Position numbers and translations under genes: made by a program
Notes under the pieces: model-generated
What the model saw: only the letters and a program-made list of their open reading frames with translations
Database searches by the model: none
What the model was told of the DNA's origin: nothing
Shown: piece after piece, positions 32,335 through 45,400 of the stretch
How positions within the stretch are numbered: the stretch's first letter is position 1
How the letters are laid out: every line of letters begins with the position of its first letter
NCBI RefSeq assembly: GCF_000003815.2
Contig: NW_023365931.1
Span: 6,922 to 70,921 of the forward strand
Direction: 5' to 3'
Length of the DNA stretch: 64,000 nucleotides
DNA from: Branchiostoma floridae
Taxonomy: Eukaryota > Chordata > Leptocardii > Amphioxiformes > Branchiostomatidae

Positions 32335-35055
32335 GCCCTAGCGCCAGATGCCTCTCGAGCATTAGTCTACTGGAAACCAGTGAACAATAGACTGCTTCTC
32401 GCCCGTCTACGCCACAGCCACGGTAGAATCACCATCATTGTAGCCTATGCACCGACCAACATGGCAGCAGATGAGGAAAAAGACGAGTTTTTCACCCAGC
32501 TGTCATCACTCACGGCTGACATCTCCAGGCATGACATAGTTTGGATCCTTGGCGACCTCAATGCCACAATCGGGTCAGACAGATCTGGGTTTGAGAATGC
32601 CCTGGGCCCTCATGGAACCGGTACTTGCAATAACAATGGCCTAAGGCTCCTAGAATTCTGCTCCAACTTCCGCTTACGATCGGAGCGCTCCTTCTACCAG
32701 CACAAGCTAATTCACAGCATGACCTGGATCAGCAACGACGGCCGCACCAGAAAAGAATTGGACCACATCCTTACCAGCCGTCGCTGGCACACCTCATCCG
32801 ACTGCCGTGTCTTCCGCAGTGCGGAGCTGGGGAATTCTGATCACAGGCTGCTTGCCATGACAGTCTGCCTCCGACTGAAAAGGGATCCCGCAGCCAAAGT
32901 CCAGCGCAGGGCGGATGTGTCCAAACTGAGGTCGCCAGAAGTTGCAGCCAGTTTTCAACTGGAACTTCACAACCGCTTCGCTGTCCTAGACACTGACACA
33001 TCTACGGACACAGATGAGGACAGCCCAGAGAAGCTCTGGGAGAACCTTAAGGAAAACATCACCTCCGCTGCAGCCAAGGTGCTTGGTCCCAGGAAAAAGA
33101 AGAAGAAGAAGGCCTTCCTGTCAGATGAAACCCTCAGCGTTGTGGAGGCAAGGAGGAAAGCTAGACTGGAAGGTAACCACATGGAATCTAGAAGACTCAA
33201 TGCCAGACGCAACCACCTGCTCCGCAGGGATAAACAGAACTGGGTTGATAACCTTGCGGTGGAAGCTGAGGCGGCTGCCCGTAGAGGCGACCAAGGCTCC
33301 CTCTACAGGACCCTAAGAACCCTCTCAGGGAAAACCACACCACCTACTTCCTGTGTAAAAGCCCTGGACGGTACCATCCCAGACACCCCGGCAGAACAGC
33401 TGGCACGATGGAGGGAACACTTCCAGAGTCTGCTGAACCGCCCAGCACCTCTCCCCTCTCCCCAGCTGGAAGCACTAGCTGCCTCGGCCATGGAGGACGA
33501 CTCTGTCCCAACAACTCCCCCGTCTCTAGAGGAAGTTGTCAAGGCCATTAGGAAGCTAAAGCCTGGCCGGGCTGCAGGGGCCGACGGCATCACCCCAGAG
33601 TTGCTACTGCATGGTGGACCCACAGTTGCAGATCAGCTTCATCACCTGTTTGCTACTATCTGGAGGGAGGAAACCGTCCCAGCCGACTGGCTCCAAGGTG
33701 TCATCCTCCCTTTCTGGAAGAAGGGCCCGAAAGATGTGTGCAGCAACTATAGAGGCATCACTCTTCTGAGTGTCCCAGGAAAGGTGTTTGCTAACGTCAT
33801 ACTTGCAAGACTCCGTCCTCTCCTCCTACGCAAGCAGAGAAAGGAACAGAGCGGCTTCACGCCAGGGCGTTCCACCGTGGACAGAATTCTGACCCTCCGT
33901 CTGCTGGCTGAGAAGAGAAGGGAGTTCAGGAAACCACTCTATGCAGCCTATGTAGACCTGAAACAGGCATTCGATTCTGTGGACAGACCGGCTCTCTGGA
34001 AGATCCTCAGAATCCTTGCTGTCCCGGGCAAGCTGATCAACCTTCTCTCCCTCCTGTACTCTGCCACCTCTTCCTGTGTGAGAGTCAATGGGCTGCTATC
34101 GGACAACTTCAACATCAACAGTGGAGTCCGGCAGGGCTGTGTCCTGGCCCCGTCAGTGTTCAACACAGCTATCGACCACGTCATGGGGAGAACAGTAGCC
34201 CAGTGCGCGTGCGGAGCCAGCTTCGGCGATGTCACCATCACAGATCTGGACTATGCAGATGATGTGGCAATCTTGGCCGAAGCCATGGAGGTTCTCCAAC
34301 TTGCTCTGCAGGCCATGGATGCGGAAACTCAGCCTCTTGGCCTGATGGTCAGCTGGGACAAGACCAAGGCCCAAAGCCTCAGTGACTTCAAGACCCCCCC
34401 AGCAGGACTTGTCATCAACTCCCATCCTGTTGAAGTTGTGGACAGGTTCTGTTACCTCGGTGGCACAATTACGTCCGACTGCAAGAGTGATGCTGATATC
34501 CAGCTCCGCATCGGCCGCGCCGCATCCGCGATGGCTAGCCTGGACAACGTATGGTCCAACAGGAAACTCTCCACTCAAACAAAGATCAGACTGTACAACA
34601 GCCTTGTGCTTTCTATTCTTATGTACAGCGCTGAGACTTGGACACTAACAGGCACCCAGGAACAACGACTGGATGCCTTTGACTCAAAATGCCAACGCAG
34701 GATCCTAGGGATCAGATGGTATGACCATGTCTCAAACACAACCTTACGTAGCATCACCAATCAGCCACCACTTTCCCATAAGATCCGCTCTGCCCGGCTC
34801 CGCCTCTTTGGCCACCTTGCCCGGGCAGAACCACCTCCCGAAGCTGTCGTCCTGCTGAGAGAACCAAACCCATCTACCTGGTCCCGCCCCAGAGGACGAC
34901 CTAGACGTACCTGGCTCGACCAACTGGCCAACGACCTACAGCAGACTGCCGGCCTTTCCATCGCCGCAGCCTGGGAGGCAACCAGAGACAGATCAACCTG
35001 GAGATCGGTATGCAGAGGCGCTACGCTCCTCTTCGGAGCAAGCGGAGCTGAGTGA
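32275..35055 (+). CDS. RTE-like endonuclease / reverse transcriptase (926-codon frame)
   Basis: The first 20 codons are host minisatellite sequence fused in frame to the element. Then come an APE-type endonuclease lacking its N-terminus (ITIIVAYAPTNMAADEE, WILGDLNATIG, LGNSDHRLLAM), a basic linker, and a reverse transcriptase. RT motifs are GRAAGADGITPELL, NYRGITLLSVPGKVFANVIL, QSGFTPGRSTVDRI, YVDLKQAFDSVDR, GVRQGCVLAPSVFN and the catalytic YADD within DLDYADDVAILAE. The C-terminal region has SAETWTLTGTQEQRLDAFDS and RPRGRPRRTW, as in RTE/RTEX elements. The endonuclease cannot be complete, so autonomous activity is unlikely, although the RT has no visible lesion. It is not a host gene. Confidence 0.9.
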   Translation: MFTCVWTMFSAKDMFYPCRWALAPDASRALVYWKPVNNRLLLARLRHSHGRITIIVAYAPTNMAADEEKDEFFTQLSSLTADISRHDIVWILGDLNATIGSDRSGFENALGPHGTGTCNNNGLRLLEFCSNFRLRSERSFYQHKLIHSMTWISNDGRTRKELDHILTSRRWHTSSDCRVFRSAELGNSDHRLLAMTVCLRLKRDPAAKVQRRADVSKLRSPEVAASFQLELHNRFAVLDTDTSTDTDEDSPEKLWENLKENITSAAAKVLGPRKKKKKKAFLSDETLSVVEARRKARLEGNHMESRRLNARRNHLLRRDKQNWVDNLAVEAEAAARRGDQGSLYRTLRTLSGKTTPPTSCVKALDGTIPDTPAEQLARWREHFQSLLNRPAPLPSPQLEALAASAMEDDSVPTTPPSLEEVVKAIRKLKPGRAAGADGITPELLLHGGPTVADQLHHLFATIWREETVPADWLQGVILPFWKKGPKDVCSNYRGITLLSVPGKVFANVILARLRPLLLRKQRKEQSGFTPGRSTVDRILTLRLLAEKRREFRKPLYAAYVDLKQAFDSVDRPALWKILRILAVPGKLINLLSLLYSATSSCVRVNGLLSDNFNINSGVRQGCVLAPSVFNTAIDHVMGRTVAQCACGASFGDVTITDLDYADDVAILAEAMEVLQLALQAMDAETQPLGLMVSWDKTKAQSLSDFKTPPAGLVINSHPVEVVDRFCYLGGTITSDCKSDADIQLRIGRAASAMASLDNVWSNRKLSTQTKIRLYNSLVLSILMYSAETWTLTGTQEQRLDAFDSKCQRRILGIRWYDHVSNTTLRSITNQPPLSHKIRSARLRLFGHLARAEPPPEAVVLLREPNPSTWSRPRGRPRRTWLDQLANDLQQTAGLSIAAAWEATRDRSTWRSVCRGATLLFGASGAE

Positions 35056-35059
35056 GTGA
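32335..35059 (+). mobile_element. RTE-like non-LTR retrotransposon, 5' truncated
   Basis: A 10-bp target duplication gtgtagatgg flanks it at 32325-32334 and 35060-35069. The element is 2.7 kb and ends in a (TGAG)n tail immediately after the stop codon, a short 3' end typical of RTE elements. The 5' end starts within the endonuclease domain. The single frame is intact across the endonuclease remainder and the whole reverse transcriptase, so insertion is recent. Confidence 0.9.
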
Positions 35060-35390
35060 GTGTAGATGGTGTTCAGCACCAAGGACAGATGTGTTCAGCT
35101 GTATGTAGATGGTGTTTAGCCCCAAGGACAGGTGTGTTTAGCTGTGTGGATGCTGTTCAGCATCAGGGACAAGTGTGCTTATCTGCATATAGATGGTGTT
35201 CAGTACTAAGTATAGGTGAGTTTACCAGTGTGTGAATGGTGTTAAGCAACAGGCATATTTCAGTGTGATTGGTGTTCAGTACCAAGAATAGGTTTTTGTA
35301 TGCGTGTGGTATTCAGCACCAGGGACACATTTTCATGTGTGGGGGATGGCATACAGCACCAAGAATATGTTTGATGTTTACATGTTTAGA
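35060..35390. repeat. Minisatellite, 40-46-bp unit, about 8 degenerate copies
   Basis: The unit is approximately gtgtagatggtgttcagcac then caaggacaggtgtgtttagct. Copies drift with distance to the right. It is the right portion of the array interrupted by the RTE-like insertion. Confidence 0.85.
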
Positions 35391-35572
35391 TGCTTAACAA
35401 TTAGGACAACAACTTAAGTCTTTTCCAACCTAAGTAATTTATAGAATCTATTACTGTAACAATCTTGTGCACCAAATGTGCTATTTTACTGTACCTTAAG
35501 TGAACAATTCTCTATGCAGCACTGAAACTATTCTACAATGAATCAACACCAACAAATTGAGTATAGGGCCAT

Positions 35573-35578
35573 TTTATT
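35573..35578 (-). promoter_or_regulatory. EIF3B: Candidate EIF3B poly(A) signal
   Basis: AATAAA on the minus strand, about 670 bp after the EIF3B stop. The intervening 35579-36247 would be 3' UTR. Confidence 0.45.
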
Positions 35579-36247
35579 GTGAAGACAATATGATGAAATA
35601 ATAGGCACTTCTGTATACACCACTATCAGTAATGCATCTGGCAGATATGAACTGTATATAAAGCTCTTCTTAATGAGTCTTAGTACCTGTAATGTGCTAG
35701 AATATTTCCTTGAAGTAACAGTTAAAAATTCAAAGTGTCCTACACACTGAAAAAAGTATATGCATACTTCAGTATTCTGTATGTAACAAACCATGGTTAA
35801 TGTCTTCTAAGGACCGTGATATATAAACTCCCCCCCACAATAAGTGAGATGGACAAAAATTTAATGCTGGACATAATCTTTCAGTTTGGTGGACATGTGT
35901 GACCCGGCAGACTTATGTTCATAGATGATACATTCTTCACAACTAACTTTTGCTATAGAGTACAAACTTGCACACATGTAAGAGGCATGATGCTTTACCA
36001 CTAACAACCTGGACTTAATGTTCAGCAACTGCAAAAAAACTCAAAATGAACTACAAACTTATTTCCAAACCCTACCAGGCATTAGTGGCCATACATGAAA
36101 ATTGATTTCATTATCTATGCTTAAAATAGCAAGTAACCTACTTTCACAGCCTCACTCTAATCAAGCTGCTGGTATCATAATTGTTTTGAAACGCCCTACT
36201 TGAAATTTTTTGGGGACACATTTCATTTTTGAAGACAACTTCTGAGA

Positions 36248-39200
36248 CTATTTGCTGAGGACGATGGTCTCTTCCTTGACAAAGAACTCAACTTTCTCGT
36301 CTTCTACGTCGGATTCACTGTCCAGACGATCAGTGTCCACACCTGTAAAACACAGATATCAGAGGTTAAAGGTCATAGACATTGGTCCTTAGTTAAAAAA
36401 TGCTATCCTGTAGCTACCCCAGTAAGCAAGCTCACAGTTCAAACTGTGCATGCATAAGATGAAAGGTGAGGGTGCCTAACTTGTCCTTGTCTAGATCATG
36501 TTTTACAAATATCTAGATATGTTCTCTCACTACCCACAGTGTATCAGCATCACACTGTGCATGTACAGTTCAAACATGGATCAGTTCTTGGATTCCCGTC
36601 AATTTTTTTTAAAGAATTCAAATTCCAACGAAAAAAAATGACTGCACCAATTCTAAGCCAATATTGAGCTAAAATATTAAAATCTTTATAGTACTAACAG
36701 TTAAAGAACCTAAAAAAATTCATCAGCCAATGTTTGTAACTTGTGCTGAGTAATTTCAAGGAGAACATGTTTGTTTTTACATAACCAAACAAATGTTAAC
36801 GTACAAATGGTAGGAATCATCTAGTAGTCAGCTGTACATGGTAAAGTTTTACAAAACTCTACTTAAAGACTCCTGTCGGAGACACTGACCTCCTCGTAGT
36901 GCCAAGCGCTGTTCCTTCTGTTGACGGTTCAGCTCACGCTTCTTTTTCCGGTACTTCTCAAAGTCTTGCATCAGAGCATGGCGCTTCTCAACCAATTCCT
37001 ATGAAGAAGAGAAGAAAAAGCATGAGAATAAAACAGACCTGGGTGTATGCATATTGGTTTGTGATCAATTACTTCACAGATTCAGGTAAACATGTTCAAT
37101 TGTTTATGCCATGTAAAAAGCACTTTGCTCATGACGTCACGAATATGCATTTTAAATATAATATCAATATCATATAGTAAAATTGTTTTAACAATCATTC
37201 TAAAGTCAACACTGTACAAATATCTTTTCCATCCTACAGTGAAATGAAAACACTGAAAGAAAATGAATTTAGTCAAATAATGTATAAATGTTTGCTACAA
37301 ACTATGTCCTGATGTAGGACTGTAAATCAATGTACATCTTTTTTCAGATGAACCTAATTGTGTTGTTTTTAGTGTGGTAGTGTTTGCGGCTAAAAGAATT
37401 TTGTAGTACAGTAGTAATGTAATGGGAATATACATTTTCTATATGTCATTCTTTGCAGTACAGCTGTCACTGTAAAAACGAAACCATGGAAAACATTTCA
37501 AAATTCACAGTTTTGAGGCAAACAAATGCACTTTATACAATGGCATTTTGAGCTTTAAAAATGACAGAACACAAACTTGACAAAACACAGTTGCAAACCT
37601 TGGAGGCCTTGGACATCCTCATCTTGTCCTTGATCTCAAACTGCTTCTGGTACTGCTTCAAGTTCTTCTTGATCTTCTTGATCTGGGAGGCGGTGAGGGG
37701 GGAGGGGGGCCGCGGGCGCCACAGCAGCTGACAGAAGCGGTCCAAGTTCTGCTTGTGTAACAGACGTCCTTGGAATGACCACAGCCAGAAGGCATTGTCC
37801 ACCTGGTATTACAACTTAGAATCAGTGACTCAGCATTTTGTAATAACCTTGCTTAGTAAAAGAACGAGGTAAACATGTAGTGAAAGTATGCTTAAAATAA
37901 AGCTGACAATACGGATCATTTGTCTAATTGACTCTAAAAGTTATTTTTAGGATCTTAAGTACATGTTTCTGGAACTGGAAGTATACTAGTCTAAGACATC
38001 TCTCCCCCAAGGAAAAGTGAAAGAGATCTCATTCCAGTTTAGCTCACTTAAAAGCTATTCTTCCACTGGTTGTGACAAGAAGAGAGAGACTATGTACAGT
38101 ATTTATAGGTTCATTGTACCAGGGAAATTCCCCTAGCTCTTTTCAACATGCACGATGAACAGTGGGCCACAGCTTATTGTCCTGTCCTAATGACAGCAAC
38201 CCTTTCTGGTAGAGTGCAAGTCCGGCGGGAAACACAGTCATGATCTAAACTTACGGTTTCTTGGTGCAGGGTCTATAACCTACCAGGAAGTTATGTAGAC
38301 CGTACCTTATGTCCCCACCACGACACAGCCGTGATGACGTAGCGCCCGGTCGGGTCCCACTCCACGTCGGTGGCCATGAAGTGTTCCGCCACGTTCATTA
38401 CTGTCATGTCGTTGGTATCAATGAACTCCAGAGCACCATTCATGCTACAAAGGTACGGACATAATCAAGTAAGTCCAAATCTGATCATAATTCATAGCTC
38501 ACAACTGTATCTATAAACTAGGCTCTAAACAATATTCTCTCGTTTCCTACTATACATGATTTATAATACATAATAACGGGCCAATACAATCAGTGGTCCC
38601 TTTGATGATTTTTCCTACTGACATAACTTCACAGAAGCAACAAGAATCCTGACTCTATAGTGATCACCTGTCCACACAGACCAGATATTATCAGTCCCCT
38701 GAGTGGTCTTCTTGGGCAGGTTTGACTACAATATGGCCTGGACATTGCAGAGATTAAGGCATATAAATTTCTTCTCCATAATGTATGTTGCAGGTACTTT
38801 TGAACCCGGCCATATCATCTACAATGTCCATATCAACCATGCTAGATTCTTATATATATATATATAGCAGTGCCTGTTGAAAGTCTATATATTATAGCTT
38901 ATATAGTTTACCTGCGAAGACCCGCCAGCACCACAAACTGTCCCTGTGGGCTCCAGAACAGGTGATTGGCCTGTTTCTTCTCCAAGCATTCTGAAACAGG
39001 CAAAGTGAAGAAGTGATGTAAACTGGTTTAAACTGGCCATTTCACAGTAGAAAAGGAATGTACTTTACGTTAGCGGTTCATAGTTGATATATTTTTATCT
39101 GTAGTAAAACACGAACATTTGCAGTAAGTGAACTGTAAACAAAAAGACACTTAATACTTTACAGTTTACAGTACAATGTGCCTGCTGTCTTCTGTACATA

Positions 39201-39396
39201 ACCTTAAAGAATATCTAGGTGCAAAACCATTCAAAAAATGAAGAGCACAGCTACAATTTTGGGTGTACAAAAGTACAAATAGACATGGTATTTCTGGCCT
39301 TGTAACTTGCCTGTTGTTCCTGGTCACTTGAGGATTAGATGTGAACAAAATATTTTACAAGATGTGTGCTGTTGAAATGTGTGTGTGTGTGTGTGT

Positions 39397-39436
<40 letters not shown>

Positions 39437-42400
39437 ATGTTAGAAAAATGGAAATAAACCCTTGGATACTCACTGAGAAGCTCGACCTTGCCGGACATCT
39501 TGTAGATGCTGGCACTGATCCGGGGAGACTCTCCATGGAGAACTACAAACTTCTCCCCATTGGGCTCCCAGGCAAAGGCATTCACCACCTCTGTTAGGAT
39601 AGCATAATTATGGCAAGTTACTATTTGTCATTGGAGGTAAAGACAAAGTTGGCAGATTTGTATCAGTTGTAAAATCAGAGCTGGAAATACTTTTCTTGGT
39701 CGAAACAAGATGTAAATTTTGAGAGTCGACTTCATCCAACGGTGTTTATCTTACTCAATCTCAATTTTGAATTCTTAGATCTTCAGAAGACACAAGAAAC
39801 CAAGTCTTAACTACTCTTAAATGGCTTACCTTTGAGTTAAATGGTATCATGTTTAAATACATTTCAAGTTCCTTGAGTTCAAATTTTAACTCACCCTTCA
39901 CTTCCACAACGTCCACTGGGATTTGTTTTTCTCGCATCCTAAACAACTCTAGGTTATAGAACAGGCCCTGAAAGAAGAAAAAAAATCAATGAAAATCCAA
40001 ATTCAAGGTAGCATTATTCAATATTTGGCTAATTTAAGACATTGGAGGAAGTCCATTCTTATGTTACCTCTTTACATAGTATTTTAAATCAACCCTATAC
40101 TGCAAATGCAGAAACTTTCGCGGTGGTTTAATCTTCGCGGTTTTGCTGTGGCCGCTTTACCGCGAACTTAAAATCACTGCGGACATTTTTTCCATGGCAG
40201 GTAAAGTGCATGGTGCTACCGCAAACTTGAAACCACCACAAACAGTCCTTTTTCCCGCTTCCACGTAATTAAATCCCCGCAAACTTAAATGCATTTACAG
40301 TATCTTATGTGCTAATACTACAATGTATGCCGTAAGAGGGATGAAATAGATGCCATTTCTTGAATCTTTTTCTGATGGTACTCAGTATATTGTAACCATA
40401 GCTATAGTATATATTATTCAGAACATGACATACAAAAACCAAGCTTTCTGAGCTGCAGTACCAAGGAAACCACTAGGAGACTCAAAATCTAATCATTTCT
40501 TATATAGGTGAAGACAAGCAAGATTTCATAGCTTGAGACTTCTGACCAAATGCATAAATTAACCTTCTTGGCAAAGGTAATAAATGAACCTCACCTTTTT
40601 GCTTTTGGTATAGCGGTCCACCTTGACACACAGGTAGTCTCCCTGCTTCTGCCAGTAGATCTTACAGTCGGCCACGCTGAACAGGTTCTTGGTGCGGATC
40701 TCCTGACGAGACGGGATCTCCAGCAGGGTGACGCGGGCTGGGATGTTGTCCTTCTCCGGGGTCCAGTACGCGATGATGTTGTCCGTGGGAGACCAGAAGA
40801 ACTCTCTGCGGAGAGGTGGGGAAGGGAGAGACATTTGTTTATGATTATCAATACTGTAAATGCATTTAAGTTCGCAGAGATTTAAGTTCGCGGTAGTGGA
40901 AAATGGACTTTTCGCGGTGGTTTTCATTTTGCGGTAGCACTATACACTGTAGTCTCTTACTGTTATGGAAAAATGTTTGTGGTGGTTTTAAATTCGCGGT
41001 GAAGCAGCCAGGGCAGCAAAAATTAATCAACCGCAAAAGTTTCTGCATTTACTGTACTATCATCCTCTCATGCTAGGCCCACCACTTGTAACCCATGTGC
41101 CTAGGGTCGACTGTTTGATGCTCTAAGTTATCTAAAAATTGTAGAAGTCCTTTCTGAATGGTCATGGAGCAACAAAACATACTCAATAGTCTTACCTTAT
41201 ATGAGGAATCTTGCTACTCTTCTTTTCCAAGAGACCGAATGACTGAAAGATGATAAAAGGTGACATGGTGAGAAAATACAAAGATTAAGAGACATCATCA
41301 TTACATCTAGCTATTTTCAAAGCCATGTACAAAAAAAAATAGTTTACAACTTTATGCACCATTACAATCACATACAAGAAAGAAAAATACATGTCATATT
41401 CAAAAATGTTTAATTCTTCAAATATTTGTGGCGCTAAATCCAACTTCATACCTTGTAAATGCAAACAAGATTTCAATAACACAAACTTACCGGTGTTTCG
41501 TACACACTGAGACTGTCCTGTCCCATCCTAGCAAAGTACTTCCCATCAGCGCTCCACCTAGAAAGTTTCAAAAACAAACGAATTGTATTATCTATGTACT
41601 CCAGAATTGTATGAAGTATAAACTTGAACACCAAGAAAACCTCCTCTCCCCTTCTACTGTAAAATAAGGTCCTCACGAAAATACATGAATTCACAGTATG
41701 TTTTCTTCAAGACTTACTTGAAGATGGGCCACTGTGCAGCATTCTCACAGTGGAAGCCTCTCTTCTTCACACCTGTGTTGATGTCCCAGATGATGATGGC
41801 CTGGGGTTCATCCTTACTGTCAATCAGGGGGCTGAAGGTCACCATGTACCTGTCCAAACAAAAGGTCAAATGTCATTGTGAGAGCAGAGCAGAGCAAAGC
41901 GAATTTTATGTTAAAAAATGTGGCATTCTAAGACTTCCTGGGGGGCAGAATTGAAGACATTATGATTGGAATGCTAGAGAAAGTTAGGCATTAAAGAGTG
42001 TAAAGAAATTCAGATTTAAGTCTATATTACAATGGTCTTCTGCTTGATATGTCTTCTACAAACTTGTTTATTTACTGTAATACATCTTTCTCCTACTAGT
42101 TTGTCCTACTTTTCACAAGGAGAGAAGTCTATCAGTTGAACTCCTTGATGACTGAATCGCTGGATCTGTCGGAACTTCTCTCCTCCCCACAGAGCGATGC
42201 CGCGTTGGTGAAACGTTGCCAGGTACGTGCCTTTAGGCGACCAGCGTACATATGTCTCAGTCCACCTCTGTAACAGAAGAGATAAAAGTAAAATATACTT
42301 TAGCAAGTAATCATAATAAGGACCACAAAGACAAATGTCTGTCAACGGTTACAAACAATCCTAAAAACGGGCTTTTTTTAAACCGGGGAACGGGGGCGCC

Positions 42401-45400
42401 GCCCCCGATACTATCTACGTGCGCCCCTTTACTCAAATTACCGATTGTACTTTCTCTTTCAATGTAGCATTACTTTACCATATTCACAACATGCAGTCTG
42501 TTTCAAACTGATCCTTTTTCCAGTGAACATGTAACAAAAACAACATACAATAATGTATCTCATTATTACAAGCTTCATTACTCTCAAAATATCCCAAAAC
42601 ATACTAATAAAACCACAAAAATAACAATTTCTGGCTTTGAGTAAAGCACACAGCAGCATGCCCACTACTCATTGATATATTTAAAGTTCATGGGAGGTTG
42701 GAAGAGTTCATTTTAAGTAGTAACAGGGAAAACATCTTTTTCATGGACTGTAAATTAAACATCCTTTCTTGGAAATATTTGAATTCATATTGCACATTAA
42801 ATTCAGATACGTAAATCACTAGACAAAAGTAGTTAAAAACATAGTAATCTATACTAATTATCACATCAAAATGTTGTAAATAAAATCTTTCCCCCAATAG
42901 TTTTCTAAGAACTGCAACATCCTTCTGTTGTTAGCTCCTCCCCTTTCTGTCTGGCCCCACCTACCTGACTCCACACACTGGCTACAACTCTTTTGATGTG
43001 AAACATGATATCCCTGTGACACACTGATACAGCAGAGATTGTAGCAAACTTGAAAAAGTGTGAATATAACAGATCAAGTCTGCAGTTTCTCACAACATTG
43101 TAACAAAACATTTGTTGACGAACATATAAGGCTCAATATAGTGGTACAGAATGTAGTGTGACTGTTGCCTTGGGAGAAAAAGCAAATAGTATGCAAAAAT
43201 AAAATAAATGGTTGCTTATGATAGCCATGCATAAGAATGGTGTAAGCTTATTGTGGCTAGCTATATCACATTAACAAACCAAACTATTTCTTCTCATAAC
43301 ATAGGGTTTAGATTTATCATTAATTCTTAAAACGTGTGCACATATAAAGGGTGATTTGTGGATAGTTTGCAAAGTTAAATTCAGTTTATATACATAAAAG
43401 AAAAGTTGGTTTATATAAAAAACTTGACTTGACTTGTATATAAATCTTTTGACTATTTTAAAATTTGTATACAAATGTTTATATTGAGAAACATTCTTAT
43501 TAAGTGCTAAATGTTGATATTGAGAAAGAAGAATAGCCTTTGAAGGTGTTGCACAATCCAAAAGAACTACAAAAATGTAACAAGTTTAGCCAGTTTTTTC
43601 ATTGTGTTAATTGTATCTTACAGGCTACAAAATATGCCTTCTTGTAGTTTTACATGGTAAGGACAAACACACATTCAAGCTATGATTTTCCCCTTGAAGT
43701 AGCCTCAAAATGTCCCATTTTTACCTCATATTTTCAAAGGCTTCGCACAGAGGAAGGGGGGAAACCCCCCTTCCGCACCAACCCCCCGCTTGGTCGCTCC
43801 GCTCACTCGCCACACTGACCAAGCTCCCTCATACTAATTTTTTCTAGAAAAACCCCTGATTACGCATTGTGGCAAGGCGGTCTATAGGGGCGACGTAGTC
43901 TTGTCTTTAGGGCTGTACAATGGAAAATGAGTATGCAATGGAAAGCAAAGCCAGAGGCCCCATGTTTGAGGAGTGCCACACGTCAAGCATGTTAATGATC
44001 CACCCACACTTTTGTCATCATTGTCAGAAAAAACGAAAACAGTGTAAGTTAAACATTGGTTGATTGACCACTTACAGCTCGTTCCTCCACCAGTGCCTGT
44101 TCGGTGCCACCGTACGTGTTTTGGAAGATGGCCGTCCTTTCCCCGCCATCGTAGATCACGCTGTACTGGTCGTTACACTCGGCATCCTCCAGCCAGTACC
44201 ACAGGTTACCCTGGAACATTCAAACAAAACATTGTTATTTCTGTTAAACTTTTGAAGAAGATACTTTAATCCTTAATATTCTTACAATGAGGCAACCTTT
44301 TACCATTTAATTAATCTAAAAGGATGAAGTAGTATACAGAGGGAAATTCAAAGAATACTTAACAAGTTGGAGTCGCACAATATTCATTAAGTGTTCTGTT
44401 ATCAATGTCGATGGTCATCCTTTTTTACGGTACCTTTAAGAGAGGGGCCCCATGTGTGAGCTTCAAGCAAGCCTAAGAAATCTGCGCATAAAAGAATCAT
44501 ACCTACCAGAGAGCCAATGTGCTTGGCTTAGTAATAGCAAGCTATAGCAAAATTTCATTAAACTTTCAGCTATAAATAAAGCATTATGTTTGGTTTCCAG
44601 TATAAAGGAAAGGATGGAAAGATAACGATGTTCTATAGAGATCCTTGTGTGTTGTCTACTTACTGGATCTTTGTAGGGTTGTTGCTCTGGTGGCTCCCAC
44701 TCCTCAGGAATGCCAGAGTACCTGGGGTAAAGACACATGGAAAGATCAATAGTTAGCTTTTGAAAATTTGAGGTTCTCATGTTTTCTTACCATTTACTTA
44801 GGTGATGATTTTACATAAACTCAGCTGAAAGAAGCTGTTACTAAAGATAATCTAATTGACTGACAAGGCTGGTACTGTAATTTTGTGAAATTCTGAAATA
44901 TCTGTGGCAGTTTTCTCAGCCTTTTATGTTCCCCATTTTTAGATGACCTCTTAAACTAAACTTCTCACAGAGCAAACATTTTATCTGGCTCTATATCTAT
45001 TAATACTTCAATTAATGTTTCAACTATGAGCATGAAATACTTTGTACCACGAATTTGAACTCAAATAAGTTTACAGTACCATGACAACTTTAAGTAAAGC
45101 AGGGCTGATTTCTTACAACACAGGCCAAGTAGTTAACCCTAAGTATATACCTGACAGAGATGATTGGTCACAGCTAGGCCAATTAGTTATTCCTAATATA
45201 CTGGACATAACTGATTGGTTACAACATACGCCAGTTAGATATTTCTATGCATATACTTGAAAGTTGAAGTCTTTCCCTTTGCTGCAAAGATATAAAACCC
45301 ATATGTATGCACTGTTCATAAAGCCTTTTTCAGCACCTACAATTTTAGATATTACTATAATTATGAAGAACATCTTACTTGTCAAAGTCGGAGAATAGGT

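Noticed and set aside
32275-35055. 926-codon frame as a host protein-coding gene
   Set aside because: It is an RTE-like endonuclease/reverse transcriptase flanked by a target duplication.
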